DNA of 64,000 bases from Paraburkholderia tropica (GCF_914484835.1 NZ_CAJZAR010000050.1:132-64131); one strand, 5' to 3'. Counted from the stretch's first letter, positions 53,634 through 63,232 are shown. A program made the numbers and translations. The notes: generated by a model not told the origin, from the sequence alone.

Positions 53634-53653
53634 GATTTGTGGCCAGCGATAAA
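53625..53653 (+). promoter_or_regulatory. Sigma-70-type promoter of the MHS transporter operon
   Basis: TTGACT (53625-53630), a 17-bp spacer, and GATAAA (53648-53653). It precedes the transporter start by about 75 bp and overlaps the right arm of the LysR-type inverted repeat. Confidence 0.6.
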
Positions 53654-53728
53654 GCTTGCATGCGCGTTGCGTGCTGTCCGGCCTGGGAGCGACGCGCAAG
53701 ACGATTAGCGCCTGAGGAGACTGACCAG

Positions 53729-55048
53729 ATGACCACCCCGCAAACCACCGCCCGGCAACCGGTGCGCGCCGCCGCCGCGGCGTTCATCGGCACCATGATC
53801 GAGTGGTACGACTTCTACATTTACGCCACGGCCGCCGCGCTGGTGTTCGGCGAACTGTATTTCCCGTCCGAAGACCGCTTCGTGAGCACGATGGCCTCGT
53901 TCGCCACGTTTGCCGTGGGCTTCTTCGCGCGTCCGCTCGGCGGCCTGATCTTCGGCCACCTCGGCGACCGCATCGGCCGCAAGAAAGCGCTGATGACCAC
54001 GCTGATGATGATGGGCGTGGCGACCGTCTGCGTCGGCCTGCTGCCGTCGTATGCGAAGGTCGGCGCGCTCGCGCCCGTGCTGCTCGTGCTGCTGCGCGTG
54101 GTGCAGGGCATCGCCGTGGGCGGCGAGTGGGGCGGCGCGGTGCTGATGGCGGGCGAACACGCGCCCGAAGGCCGCCGCACGTTCTTCGCGTCGTTCGCGC
54201 AGCTCGGCTCGCCCGCGGGCCTGATTCTCTCGCTGCTCGCGTTCCGCTCCGTCACGTCGCTCGACAAGGCCGACTTCCTCTCGTGGGGCTGGCGGCTGCC
54301 GTTCCTCGTCTCGGCCGTGCTGCTCGTGGTGGGCATCATGATCCGCCTGGGCGTGAACGAATCGCCCGAATTCGAGAAGCTCAAGAAGCAGCAACGCACC
54401 GTGAAGCTGCCGGTCGCCGAGGTGTTCAAGTCGGCGTGGGGCCTCGTGCTGCTGTGCATCGGCGCGAACACGATCGGCATCGCGGGCGTGTACTTCACGA
54501 ACACCTTCATGATCGCGTACACGACGCAGTACGTCGGCATCACGCGTTCGATGATCCTCGACTGTCTGTTTATCGTCGCCTTCATCCAGTTCCTTTCGCA
54601 GCCGCTCGCCGCATGGCTCGCCGAGCGCATGGGCGGCGCGCGCTTCCTCAAGTGCGCGGCGGTCGCGGCGATGGTTTCGCCGTATCCGATGTTCGTGCTC
54701 GTGCAGACGGGCCGGGTCGTGCCGATGGTGATCGGCATCGCCATCGCGGTGGTCTGCATGGCGAGCTTCTATTCGGTGATCGCGGGCTTCGTCTCGGGCG
54801 TGTTCCCGACGCGCGTGCGCTACTCGGCGATCTCGCTCTCGTATCAGGTCTGCGGCGCGATCGCGGGCGGCCTGACGCCGCTCGTCGGCACCTGGCTCGC
54901 GCATCGCTACACGGGCCAGTGGTGGCCGCTGGCGGTGTTCTACACCTGCCTCGCGGGCGTCTCGCTGCTGTGCATCGTCGGGCTCGACGCGCGCCGCAGC
55001 CAGCACGCGCACGACGAGTCCGCCGCGAAGGCCGTGGGCTCGCATTGA
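53729..55048 (+). CDS. MFS transporter, metabolite:H+ symporter (MHS) family
   Basis: A 439-aa protein with 12 helices. It has the MHS start IGTMIEWYDFYIYATAAALVF, the loop GHLGDRIGRKKALMTTLMMMG and the VVQGIAVGGEWGGAVLMAGEHAP stretch typical of shikimate, citrate, ketoglutarate and proline/betaine symporters. GAGGAG lies before ATG 53729. It heads a three-gene operon with an N-carbamoylase-type hydrolase (69 bp on) and an acetylpolyamine deacetylase, so it probably brings in the compound those enzymes open. Confidence 0.92.
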   Translation: MTTPQTTARQPVRAAAAAFIGTMIEWYDFYIYATAAALVFGELYFPSEDRFVSTMASFATFAVGFFARPLGGLIFGHLGDRIGRKKALMTTLMMMGVATVCVGLLPSYAKVGALAPVLLVLLRVVQGIAVGGEWGGAVLMAGEHAPEGRRTFFASFAQLGSPAGLILSLLAFRSVTSLDKADFLSWGWRLPFLVSAVLLVVGIMIRLGVNESPEFEKLKKQQRTVKLPVAEVFKSAWGLVLLCIGANTIGIAGVYFTNTFMIAYTTQYVGITRSMILDCLFIVAFIQFLSQPLAAWLAERMGGARFLKCAAVAAMVSPYPMFVLVQTGRVVPMVIGIAIAVVCMASFYSVIAGFVSGVFPTRVRYSAISLSYQVCGAIAGGLTPLVGTWLAHRYTGQWWPLAVFYTCLAGVSLLCIVGLDARRSQHAHDESAAKAVGSH

Positions 55049-55116
55049 TGCGTGCGCATCAATGATTGTTGGACCGGATATCGACGTACCAGGCAGTCAA
55101 TCGAGGAAATGAAGCG

Positions 55117-56391
55117 ATGAAAGACAACCTCCTGCATATCGACGGCCCGCGCCTGTGGGCGAGCCTCACGGAGATGGCGAAAATCGGCGCGACGGCGGGC
55201 GGCGGCGTGCGCCGTCTCGCGCTCACGGAAGAAGACCGGCGCGGCCGCGAGCTGTTCGCGACGTGGTGCCGCGAGGCCGGCATGAGCGTGTGGACCGACG
55301 AAGTCGGCAACCTGTTCGCGCGCCGCGCGGGCACCGACGCGAACGCCGCGCCCGTGATGATGGGCAGCCATCTCGACACGCAGCCCGAAGGCGGGCGCTT
55401 CGACGGCGTGTACGGCGTGCTGGCCGCGCTCGAAGTGGTGCGCGCGCTCAACGACGCCGATATCGTCACCGACAAGCCCATCGAGATCTGCTCGTGGACC
55501 AACGAAGAGGGCGCGCGCTTCACGCCCGCGATGCTCGGCTCGGCGGTGTTCGCGGGCGCGATGACGCTCGACGACGCGCTCGCGCGCACCGACGCCGAAG
55601 GCGTGACGCTCGGCGCGGCGCTCGACGCGTGCGGCGCGCGCGGCACGCGTCCCGTACAGGGCGTGGCCGTCGACAGCTACTTCGAGGCGCATATCGAACA
55701 AGGTCCGATTCTGGAGGCGAACGGTACGACCATCGGCGTGGTGACGGGCGGCCAGGCGATCCGCTGGTTCGACGTGACGGTGACGGGCGTGGCCGCGCAC
55801 GCGGGCACGACGCCGATGCGCTATCGCAAGGACGCCTTCTTCGGCGCGGCGCAGATGGCGCTGGAAATCGAGCGCGTGATGGCGCGCTACGCGCCGCTCG
55901 GCCTCGTGACGATCGGCCAGATCCAGGTCGCGAATTCGTCGCGCAACACCATCGCCGCGAATCTCACGTTCACCGTCGATCTGCGCCATCCCGACGATGC
56001 GCAGATCGATGCGATGGAGCGCGATCTGCGCGCCGTCTGCGCTTCGGCGGCGGCGGCGCGTGGGCTCGGCGCGCAGATCCAGCATTGCTGGACCAGCCCG
56101 GCGACGCCGTTCGACGCCGCGTGCGTGGGTCTCGTCGCCGAGGCCGTGGAGGCGCTTGGCTATCCTAACGAACGCATCGTGAGCGGCGCGGGCCACGACG
56201 CCATCCACCTCGCACGCTATTGCCCGACGGCGATGGTGTTCATCCCCTGCGTGGACGGCCTCTCGCACAACGAAGCCGAAGACGCGCTGCCCGAGGACGT
56301 GACCGCGGGCACCAACGTATTGCTCAACGCCGTGGCGGCGCGTGCCGGCGCGCGCGTACCGCAGGCCGCGAACGCCGAAGCCGACGCATGA
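55117..56391 (+). CDS. Zn-dependent amidohydrolase, N-carbamoyl-L-amino acid hydrolase/allantoate amidohydrolase type
   Basis: A 424-aa M20-family enzyme. Metal ligands are seen in MMGSHLDTQPEGGRFDGVYGV (His, Asp) and SWTNEEGARFTPAM (Glu), and FEAHIEQGPILE and GAGHDAIHLARYCPTAMVF (His) complete the AmaB/HyuC/AllC pattern. GQAIRWFDVTVTGVAAHAGTTPM is the family dimer domain. It hydrolyses ureido groups of carbamoyl amino acids or allantoate to release ammonia. GAGGAAA precedes ATG 55117. Substrate is not decided; no allantoinase or hydantoinase gene is close. Confidence 0.92.
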   Translation: MKDNLLHIDGPRLWASLTEMAKIGATAGGGVRRLALTEEDRRGRELFATWCREAGMSVWTDEVGNLFARRAGTDANAAPVMMGSHLDTQPEGGRFDGVYGVLAALEVVRALNDADIVTDKPIEICSWTNEEGARFTPAMLGSAVFAGAMTLDDALARTDAEGVTLGAALDACGARGTRPVQGVAVDSYFEAHIEQGPILEANGTTIGVVTGGQAIRWFDVTVTGVAAHAGTTPMRYRKDAFFGAAQMALEIERVMARYAPLGLVTIGQIQVANSSRNTIAANLTFTVDLRHPDDAQIDAMERDLRAVCASAAAARGLGAQIQHCWTSPATPFDAACVGLVAEAVEALGYPNERIVSGAGHDAIHLARYCPTAMVFIPCVDGLSHNEAEDALPEDVTAGTNVLLNAVAARAGARVPQAANAEADA

Positions 56392-56404
56392 CGGAGAACG
56401 AACG

Positions 56405-57433
56405 ATGAAAACCTGGTTTCACCCCGAACAGTTGCTGCACCATCCGCGTACCTATCTGTCGCGCGGCCAGATGCGCGAGCCGCAGGAAGTGCCCGAGCGC
56501 GCCGCGCGTCTCGTCGCCGCCGCGCATTCGCTCGGCTTCAGCGTGAGCGAGCCCGCCGATTTCGGCACCGCGCCGATCGCCGCCGTGCACGACATGAACT
56601 ATCTGCGCTTCCTCGAAGAAGCGCACGCCGAATGGAAGCGCATGCCCGACGACTGGGGCGACGAGGTGATGTCGAACATCTACGTGCGCGACCCGAATCC
56701 GCTGCGCGGCGTGCTCGCGCAAGCGGCGCGTTATCTCGCCGACGGCAGCTGCCCGGTGGGCGCGAACACGTGGCGCGCGGCGTACTGGTCGGCGCAGAGC
56801 GCGCTGGCGGCGGCCGCGACGGTCAACGAGGGCGCGCGCGCGTCGTACGCGCTGTGCCGCCCGCCTGGCCATCACGCGCGCGCGGATGCGGCGGGCGGCT
56901 TCTGCTACCTGAACAACGCGGCGATCGCGGCGCAGTCGCTCAAGAGCCGCTTCAAGCGCGTGGCGATCCTCGATACCGACATGCACCACGGCCAGGGCGT
57001 GCAGGAAATTTTCTATGGCCGCGACGACGTGCTGTACATCTCGATCCACGGCGATCCGACCAACTTCTATCCGGTGGTCGCGGGCTATGAAGACGAGCGC
57101 GGCGCGGGCGAGGGCGAGGGCTACAACGTCAATCTGCCGATGCCGCATGGCGCGAGTGAAGAGGTGTTCTTCGAGCGCGTGGAGTCGGCGTTGCGCGTGC
57201 TGCGCCGTTTCCAGCCCGACGCGCTGGTGCTCGCGCTCGGCTTCGATATCTACAAGGACGATCCGCAGTCGAAGGTGGCCGTGAGCACCGAGGGCTTCGG
57301 CAAGCTCGGTGAAGCGATCGGCGCGCTCGGGTTGCCATCGGTGATCGTGCAGGAAGGTGGTTATCACCTTGAGAGTCTGGAGGACAATGCGCGGGCGTTC
57401 TTTGGCGGGTTTGGCGCGGAGCGTGCGCGCTGA
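56405..57433 (+). CDS. Histone-deacetylase-fold protein, acetylpolyamine amidohydrolase type
   Basis: A 342-aa HDAC-superfamily enzyme. Active-site parts: CRPPGHHARADAAGGFCYLNNAAIAA (catalytic His-His and substrate loop), LDTDMHHGQGVQEIFY (zinc Asp and His) and ALGFDIYKDDPQ (second zinc Asp), IVQEGGYHLE (transition-state region). Length and the family insertion near MKTWFHPEQLLHHPRTY fit bacterial acetylpolyamine deacetylases. It would remove acetyl groups from imported acetylated polyamines or related amides. It is the third gene of the operon, 13 bp after the amidohydrolase. Confidence 0.92.
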   Translation: MKTWFHPEQLLHHPRTYLSRGQMREPQEVPERAARLVAAAHSLGFSVSEPADFGTAPIAAVHDMNYLRFLEEAHAEWKRMPDDWGDEVMSNIYVRDPNPLRGVLAQAARYLADGSCPVGANTWRAAYWSAQSALAAAATVNEGARASYALCRPPGHHARADAAGGFCYLNNAAIAAQSLKSRFKRVAILDTDMHHGQGVQEIFYGRDDVLYISIHGDPTNFYPVVAGYEDERGAGEGEGYNVNLPMPHGASEEVFFERVESALRVLRRFQPDALVLALGFDIYKDDPQSKVAVSTEGFGKLGEAIGALGLPSVIVQEGGYHLESLEDNARAFFGGFGAERAR

Positions 57434-57493
57434 CGCAGGCCGCGCAGTTGAATGACGCGCGGCGCTCATGTTGAGCGTGCCGCGCGGAAAAAC

Positions 57494-57523
57494 AAAAGGC
57501 GCACCCATCGAGGTGCGCCTTTT
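57494..57523 (+). terminator. Bidirectional terminator between the deacetylase and GGDEF-EAL genes
   Basis: AAAAGGCGCACC pairs with GGTGCGCCTTTT around a 6-base loop; A and T runs on both sides serve convergent transcripts. Confidence 0.92.
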
Positions 57524-57551
57524 GCATTGATGGCGGTGCGCTAAGGTTTGA

Positions 57552-59918
57552 TCAACGCGACTCCGAAGCGTCGCTCAGCCGCTCGTTGCGCTGCTCGTGC
57601 GCGCCCGAACCCGGCTGCGGAGCACCGCACACGCCGAAGCGCTCGATCAGCGCCGGCACGCCTTCCACGGGCACCGGCCGCGAGAACAGGAAACCCTGCG
57701 CCTCGATCGGACCGAGCGCCGCGAGCCACGCGATCTGCTCCTCGGTTTCGGTGCCTTCCACGACCACCGTGAGCCCCAGCGAGCGCGCGAGATTGACGAT
57801 GGCCGACACCATCACGCAGACGCTGCGGTCGGCGGGAATCGCCTGCACGAACGAGCGGTCGACCTTGAGCGTGTCGACCGCGAAACGGTTCAGATACGAC
57901 AGCGACGAATAACCCGTGCCGAAGTCGTCGAGCGCGACGCGCACGCCTAGGCGCTTGAGCGCGAAGATCTTCTCGGAGACGAGTTCCGGGTACTCCATCA
58001 TCGCCGTCTCGGTGATTTCGAGTTCGAGCTTGTGCGCGGCGATGCCGGTCTCTTCGATCGCGTGCGAGATGGTCTCGTAGAGGTCGCCGCGCCAGAACTG
58101 CACGGCCGAAATATTGACGGCGAGCGACAGCGTTTCGTAGCCCTGCTGCTGCCACAGCGCGAGTTGCGCGCAGGCGGTGCGGATCACGAAGTCGCCGACC
58201 GGCACGATCAGGCCCGTCGATTCGGCCACCGGAATGAATTCGCTCGCGGGAATCAGCCCGTATTGCGGATGGTTCCAGCGCACCAGCGCCTCGAAGCCCG
58301 TGATGCAGCGGCGGCGCAAATCGATCTTCGGCTGATAGGCGAGGAACAACTGGCCTTCGGAGAGCGCCACGCGCAGTTGCTGCTCCCACTTCATCAGATG
58401 GTCGGCGCGATGCGCGAGCTGCGGCGAGTAGAAGCGGAAGCAGTTGCGGCCCGCTTCCTTGGCCGCGTACATCGCGAGGTCGGCCTTCTTGAGCAGGTCG
58501 ATCTCGCTCTCGTGCGCGACCGCGTAGAGCGCGATGCCCGTGCTCGCGTGCAGCACGAACGCGCTGCCGCGCACGTCGAACGGATGCGTGAAGGCGGCGT
58601 TGGTGGTTTCGGCGAGCGTGCTCGCGCGCTTCTCGATGTCGTCGCCCTTGATGATGACGACGAACTCGTCGCCGCCGATGCGCGCGAGCGTGCCCGAGCC
58701 GCCCACGGCGTCGGCCAGACGCGCCGCGCTCATCTGCAGCACGATGTCGCCGGCGTTGTGGCCGAGCGTGTCGTTGACCGTCTTGAAGTTGTCGAGGTCG
58801 ATAAAGAGAATCGCGAGACGCCCGAGGTTGCCCGGCTGCGAGACTTCGTGGCGCAGCCGCTGCAAGGTGGCGTAGCGGTTCGGCAGGCCGGTCAGCAGGT
58901 CGTACTGCACGAGTTGCGACATCTCGCGCTCGCGGCCCAGCAGCTTGCCGATCAGCCCCGTGGCCACGGCGAAGAACGACAGCATGGCGAGCGAGATGAA
59001 CGTCGCCATCATCAGATAGACGTCGCGCGTGTGGTTGTAGTCGGCGAACTCCTCGGCTTGCGAGAGGCCGACCAGCACGCCGAGCGGATAGCCGTCGATA
59101 TGGCGGTACGAGACGATGCGCGTCACGTGGTCGATCGGATCGACGTAGGTGCCCGAGACGTGTTCGGAAATCGGATAGACGCCGCTCGCCGAGAACGTGC
59201 CGTTCGCGCGTTCGGCGCTGCCGGTGCGGCGCGCGAGCACGGCGCCGGTGTCGGAGATCACGGCGATCACGCCTTCGCGGCCGATCGCGGCGTTGTTGTA
59301 GAAGTCGCTCGTGAAATAGCTCGGGTCTTCGGAGACCACCACCACGCCCGCGAACGAGCCGTCGGGATGATTGAGACGGCGCGTCATCTGCAAGGTCCAG
59401 TGACCCGAGACGCGCCCGAGCACCGGCTTGCTGATGAAAAGCTGATCGTCGTTCTCGTGCTCATGCACCTTGAAGTGCTCGCGGTCCGAGAGATCGATGG
59501 GCTTGGGATTCGGATCGGCGGTGTTGGCGACCAGCTTGCCGTGCTCGTCGATGATCGACACCTGCACGAGCGAGTCGCTCTGCACGACGCCTTTCTCGAC
59601 CGTGGTCGCGAGATTGAAGCGCTCGGGCGTTTTCTCGAACTCGTACTTCACGAAGCGCGTGATCTGGTCGACCTGATGGATCGCCTTCACGGTGTGCTGT
59701 TCGAGCGCCGCCGAGAGAATCGCCGCGGAGGCGGCGGCCTCGCGCATGGTGGCGTCCTTCTCGACCGAAAGACGCGTGAAGATGACGGCCCACAACAGGA
59801 TGAGCACCAGCACGCCGAGCAGGGGAATCGCGAGCAGCGTGCGCGGGCGTGTGTATGCCGGGCCCGTCGTGCCGCGCAGGCCCGGGTCGCGCGAGAACGG
59901 ACGCCAGTTCGTGCTCAT
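57552..59918 (-). CDS. Membrane GGDEF-EAL protein with Cache sensor (c-di-GMP turnover)
   Basis: A 788-aa protein. Helix 1 (about 28-46, TLLAIPLLGVLVLILLW), a periplasmic Cache/PDC sensor (about 55-315), helix 2 (about 320-345), then GGDEF (RIGGDEFVVI) and EAL (GFEALVRWNHP, with DDFGTGYSSL loop 6). Both active-site motifs are intact, so cyclase, phosphodiesterase or switching activity is possible. The start at 59918 follows the family pattern; ORF continues upstream without a ribosome binding site. It is the second c-di-GMP enzyme in this window. Confidence 0.92.
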   Translation of the reverse strand: MSTNWRPFSRDPGLRGTTGPAYTRPRTLLAIPLLGVLVLILLWAVIFTRLSVEKDATMREAAASAAILSAALEQHTVKAIHQVDQITRFVKYEFEKTPERFNLATTVEKGVVQSDSLVQVSIIDEHGKLVANTADPNPKPIDLSDREHFKVHEHENDDQLFISKPVLGRVSGHWTLQMTRRLNHPDGSFAGVVVVSEDPSYFTSDFYNNAAIGREGVIAVISDTGAVLARRTGSAERANGTFSASGVYPISEHVSGTYVDPIDHVTRIVSYRHIDGYPLGVLVGLSQAEEFADYNHTRDVYLMMATFISLAMLSFFAVATGLIGKLLGREREMSQLVQYDLLTGLPNRYATLQRLRHEVSQPGNLGRLAILFIDLDNFKTVNDTLGHNAGDIVLQMSAARLADAVGGSGTLARIGGDEFVVIIKGDDIEKRASTLAETTNAAFTHPFDVRGSAFVLHASTGIALYAVAHESEIDLLKKADLAMYAAKEAGRNCFRFYSPQLAHRADHLMKWEQQLRVALSEGQLFLAYQPKIDLRRRCITGFEALVRWNHPQYGLIPASEFIPVAESTGLIVPVGDFVIRTACAQLALWQQQGYETLSLAVNISAVQFWRGDLYETISHAIEETGIAAHKLELEITETAMMEYPELVSEKIFALKRLGVRVALDDFGTGYSSLSYLNRFAVDTLKVDRSFVQAIPADRSVCVMVSAIVNLARSLGLTVVVEGTETEEQIAWLAALGPIEAQGFLFSRPVPVEGVPALIERFGVCGAPQPGSGAHEQRNERLSDASESR

Positions 59919-60333
59919 CGTGTGCGCCGCGGACGCGAGGGTGCCCGCCGCTGATGCGACGGCCGGGACGACGACAAGGCGCTCGGTTGAATCGGCGGCA
60001 TCTATGCGGAACGGCGTGGAAGGAGCGCGGGACGCGCGGACATGGGCCAGCGGACGCAGCGATGCGTCCAATGTCTGGATCTTAATGGTTGGGGAATGAT
60101 TAAGGAAGCGGTGCCCCCCCGGGTATACGCCAGTCGCTCGCACGAGACCGAAGCGCGTCATGTGCCGCGCATAGTTCACGCATGGCGCATAAGCTTGCGG
60201 GGCGCGGCTTGCCTATGCGCAGTGCGCGTGCCTGGTGCACGGGCCGAGTAAGTATTCGAAAGGCATGCCGGGGCGTTGCGCCCCGGCGGATTTGCGTCGA
60301 GTTTCGTGCGTGTGTGCGTGTGTGCGTGCGGCG
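59919..60333. other. Region between phzF-like and GGDEF-EAL genes
   Basis: A 415-bp stretch upstream of the GGDEF-EAL start and downstream of the phzF-like stop. Besides the GT-rich repeat at 60306 it contains a run of C at 60112-60119. No promoter hexamers, RNA gene or convincing coding frame were identified. Confidence 0.5.
60306..60329. repeat. Tandem repeat, 3 x 8 bp GT-rich, after the phzF-like gene
   Basis: GTGCGTGT, GTGCGTGT and GTGCGTGC stand end to end 4 bp beyond the stop codon of the minus-strand phzF-like gene. GT-rich alternation can form left-handed DNA. Confidence 0.8.
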
Positions 60334-61257
60334 TCAGGGCAGGGCGATCGTGCCGTCGATCACCGTGACCGACGCGCCGCCGATCCATATCTTGCCCGCC
60401 GCATCGTCGTAGTCGATCGACACGCGGCCGTCACGCCCCATCACGGTGCCTTGACGCACGGTGTAGCGGCTGCCCGGACGGCGCTGCTGCTGCGCGAGCA
60501 ACAACGCGATCGCGGCATTGGCACTGCCGGTGACAGGGTCTTCGCCCTTGCCGAGACCGGTCATCAGGCAGCGCACCTCGAAGGTCGCGGGGCCGCCCGG
60601 CGCATGCGGGCCATAGGCCGCGAGGCCCTGCGCGCCGACGCCGGCCGCGACTTCCGCGAGCGCGGCGTAGTCGACGTCGAGCGCGAGCACGTCGTCCGCC
60701 GACGCGCAGCGCACCACGAGCCACGGCGCGCCGTTATTCACGCCACACGGCTGCGCGGAGAAGTCGATGGCGGTGCTGTCGCGCGCGATGCGCAGCGCGT
60801 CGCGCAATGCGTCGTACTGCGACTCGGCCAGCGGCGCGACGCTCGCGGGCGGCGCGGCGAAAGCCCAGGCGGCCGCGGCCTGCGTGTCCGGGGTGTCATT
60901 CGTGCGATCGGCGCGATCGGCCAGCTCGATCAGACCCGCCGCGCATTCCTGCACGAGCCGGCCCGGCGTCTTCGGTGCGCGGCCGCTGTCGAGAAATGCG
61001 TGCGCGCTGCCGAGCGTCGGATGGCCCGCGAAGGGCAGTTCGCCCTGCGTCGTGAAGATGCGCACGCGATAGTCGGCGCGCGCGTCGGTGGGCGCGAGCA
61101 GGAAGGCGGTTTCGGACAGATTGGTCCAGTGCGCGATGGCCTGCATCTGCGCGGTGTCGAGCGCATCGGCGTCGAACACGACGGCGAGCGGATTGCCCTT
61201 GAAGGGCTGCGACGTGAAGACGTCGACCTGTTTGAAGCGGACGCTGCGAAGAGTCAT
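60334..61257 (-). CDS. PhzF-family isomerase-like protein
   Basis: A 307-aa protein with the twofold PhzF/diaminopimelate-epimerase fold. FKQVDVFTSQPFKGNPLAVVFDAD at the N terminus holds the region of the catalytic Glu; LSETAFLL, FAGHPTLGSAHAF and the mirrored GEDPVTGSANAAIA are the two family motifs. PhzF itself isomerises a phenazine precursor, but most members are of unknown substrate and no phz genes are near. ATG 61257 is chosen over the TTG at 61266. It is downstream of the ridA terminator on the same strand. Confidence 0.92.
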   Translation of the reverse strand: MTLRSVRFKQVDVFTSQPFKGNPLAVVFDADALDTAQMQAIAHWTNLSETAFLLAPTDARADYRVRIFTTQGELPFAGHPTLGSAHAFLDSGRAPKTPGRLVQECAAGLIELADRADRTNDTPDTQAAAAWAFAAPPASVAPLAESQYDALRDALRIARDSTAIDFSAQPCGVNNGAPWLVVRCASADDVLALDVDYAALAEVAAGVGAQGLAAYGPHAPGGPATFEVRCLMTGLGKGEDPVTGSANAAIALLLAQQQRRPGSRYTVRQGTVMGRDGRVSIDYDDAAGKIWIGGASVTVIDGTIALP

Positions 61258-61289
61258 GGTCGGCAATATCGGAATGAAAACTCACGGCG

Positions 61290-61315
61290 AAAAAAAACCG
61301 CACCTTGCGGCGCGG
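61290..61315 (-). terminator. Terminator of the aminotransferase-ridA unit
   Basis: On the minus strand CCGCGCC-GCAA-GGTGCGG (one G-U pair) with a GNRA-type loop followed by eight T. It lies 64 bp after the ridA stop and 33 bp before the phzF-like start. Confidence 0.88.
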
Positions 61316-61378
61316 CGGCTTATCGCGGCTGAATATCGCGGATGCGAGCCGGCGCAACCGGCTCGCGAAACACAGCGC

Positions 61379-61843
61379 TTACGCGACTTCGGCGATCAGC
61401 TCGATCTCGACGCACGCGCCGAGCGGAATCTGCGCGACGCCGAACGCCGAGCGCGCATGCTTGCCCTTCTCGCCGAACACATCGGCGACCAGTTCCGAAG
61501 CACCGTTCGTCACGATGTGCTGTTCCGTGAAGTCGAGCGTCGAGTTCACGAGGCTCATCAGCTTGACGATGCGCGTGACCTTGTTGAGGTCGCCCACGTG
61601 CGCGTGCAGCGTCGCCAGCAGGTCGATCGCGATCGAACGCGCGGCGGCCTTGCCTTCCTCGGTCGAGAGCGTGTCGCCGAGCTTGCCGGCCCAGACCTTG
61701 CCGTCCTTCTTCGCGATGTGGCCCGAGAGGTACACCGTGTTGCCGCTTTGCGCGCTCATCACGTAGGCCGCAGCGGGGGCGCCGGCGGTCGGCAGTTCGA
61801 TGCCGAGTTCTTTGAGACGGTCGTAGACGTTGATGTCAGCCAT
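61379..61843 (-). CDS. RidA-family enamine/imine deaminase
   Basis: A 154-aa member of the YjgF/YER057c/UK114 family, of the slightly longer subgroup (LGIELPTAGAPAAAYVMSAQSGNTVYLSGHI). RidA proteins hydrolyse reactive enamines made by pyridoxal enzymes, protecting other enzymes. Here it lies 44 bp after a PLP-dependent aminotransferase, so it may clear the products of that enzyme. The catalytic Arg position is not certain in this subgroup. AGGACTCC precedes the ATG. Confidence 0.92.
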   Translation of the reverse strand: MADINVYDRLKELGIELPTAGAPAAAYVMSAQSGNTVYLSGHIAKKDGKVWAGKLGDTLSTEEGKAAARSIAIDLLATLHAHVGDLNKVTRIVKLMSLVNSTLDFTEQHIVTNGASELVADVFGEKGKHARSAFGVAQIPLGACVEIELIAEVA

Positions 61844-61887
61844 GATCAGGAGTCCTTTTACGTTGAACGGGTGATGTGCGGTTCGGT

Positions 61888-63087
61888 TCAGATGCGTGCG
61901 CGGATCAGCGCGGCCAGCTTCGCCACGCCTTCTTCGATCTTCGCGGGCGGCACGGTCACGAACGACAGACGCAGCTTGTTACGCTGCGGTTCGCTCGCGA
62001 AAAACGGCGCGCCGGGCACGAAGGCCACATTCTGCGCGACCGCTTCTTCCAGCAACTTCATACTGTCGATCTGTTGCGGCAGCGTGACCCAGATGAACAT
62101 GCCGCCTTCGGGGCGGTTCCAGCTCACGCCTTCCGGCATGTTGCGCGTGAGCGAATCGAGCATCGCTTCGCACTGGTCGCGATAGAGCGCGCGCACCTTC
62201 GGGATGTGCGTATCGAGGAAGCCGTTCTTCACGACTTCGTGGACGATGCGCTGCGTGAAGCTCGGCGTGTGCAGGTCGGTGGCCTGCTTGGCCTGCACCA
62301 GTTTGAAGTGCAGATCCTCGGGCGCGATGATGTAGCCCACGCGCAGGCCCGGGGCCAGCACCTTCGAGAACGAACCCAGATGCACGATGTGCTCGGGCGC
62401 CATCGAGTGGACCGTCGGCAGCGGCTCGCCCGCGTAGAGCAGCGCGCCATAGGGATCGTCCTCGATGACCGGGAACGGCGCGCGCTGCGCGAAGGCGGCC
62501 AGTGCCTGGCGGCGTTCGAGCGGCAGACGGCGGCCGGTCGGATTCTGGAAGTTCGGGATCGCGTAGAGCAGGCGCGCGCCGGCCGTCATCTCGGGCGTGA
62601 GACCGTCGATCACGAGACCCTTTTCGTCGGTCGGCACCTGCACGTAGTTGGGCTCGTAGAGCGAGAACGATTGCAGCGCGCCGAGGTAAGTCGGCGTTTC
62701 CACCAGCACCGGGCTGTCCGGCGAGATCAGCACCTTGCCGATCAGGTCGAGCGCCTGCTGCGAACCCGTGGTGATCAGCACCTGCGACGGACGCACTTTC
62801 ACGCCGCCCACCGAGTGACGTTCGGCGACCCACTCGCGCAGCGGCATATAGCCTTCGGTCGCGCTGTACTGAAGCGCGCCCGACGGATCGTCGCGCAGGA
62901 TGCGGTCGGCGGCGGCGCGCATCTCCTCGGCCGGGAAGCTGGCCGGCGCGGGCAGACCGCCGGCGAACGAAATGACTTCGGGCCGCTCGGTGACCTTGAG
63001 GATTTCGCGAATCGCCGAGCTGGTCAGCTTGATTGCACGCTCGGACAGTTGCCACGCGGGGGCGGCTTTGATATCGCTCTGGTCCAT
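61888..63087 (-). CDS. PLP-dependent aminotransferase (class I/II, 2-aminoadipate/valine-like)
   Basis: A 399-aa fold-type I transaminase. The PLP Lys is in HLGSFSKVLAPGLRVGY; the PLP-stacking and phosphate segments are ISFAGGLPAPASFP, ITTGSQQALDLIGKV and IPNFQNPTGRRLPLERR; the Asp in VIEDDPYGALLY contacts the cofactor nitrogen. It resembles LysN/MocR-catalytic-domain type enzymes that take 2-aminoadipate, leucine or aromatic amino acids. No DNA-binding domain is attached. AAGGAG precedes ATG. Together with RidA and the EamA transporter it suggests amino-acid breakdown and export. Confidence 0.93.
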   Translation of the reverse strand: MDQSDIKAAPAWQLSERAIKLTSSAIREILKVTERPEVISFAGGLPAPASFPAEEMRAAADRILRDDPSGALQYSATEGYMPLREWVAERHSVGGVKVRPSQVLITTGSQQALDLIGKVLISPDSPVLVETPTYLGALQSFSLYEPNYVQVPTDEKGLVIDGLTPEMTAGARLLYAIPNFQNPTGRRLPLERRQALAAFAQRAPFPVIEDDPYGALLYAGEPLPTVHSMAPEHIVHLGSFSKVLAPGLRVGYIIAPEDLHFKLVQAKQATDLHTPSFTQRIVHEVVKNGFLDTHIPKVRALYRDQCEAMLDSLTRNMPEGVSWNRPEGGMFIWVTLPQQIDSMKLLEEAVAQNVAFVPGAPFFASEPQRNKLRLSFVTVPPAKIEEGVAKLAALIRARI

Positions 63088-63232
63088 GGGGTCTCCTTAT
63101 TGGGGTCGGGCGAGTGGATGCGGCTAGATGCCAGTCGATGCAAGTTCACGACGCAACGTCACGACGCAACTTCAGGGCGGCGCGCCAGACCGCTGCGCCG
63201 CCGGAAACCTTCGATTATGACGCGAATCCCGC

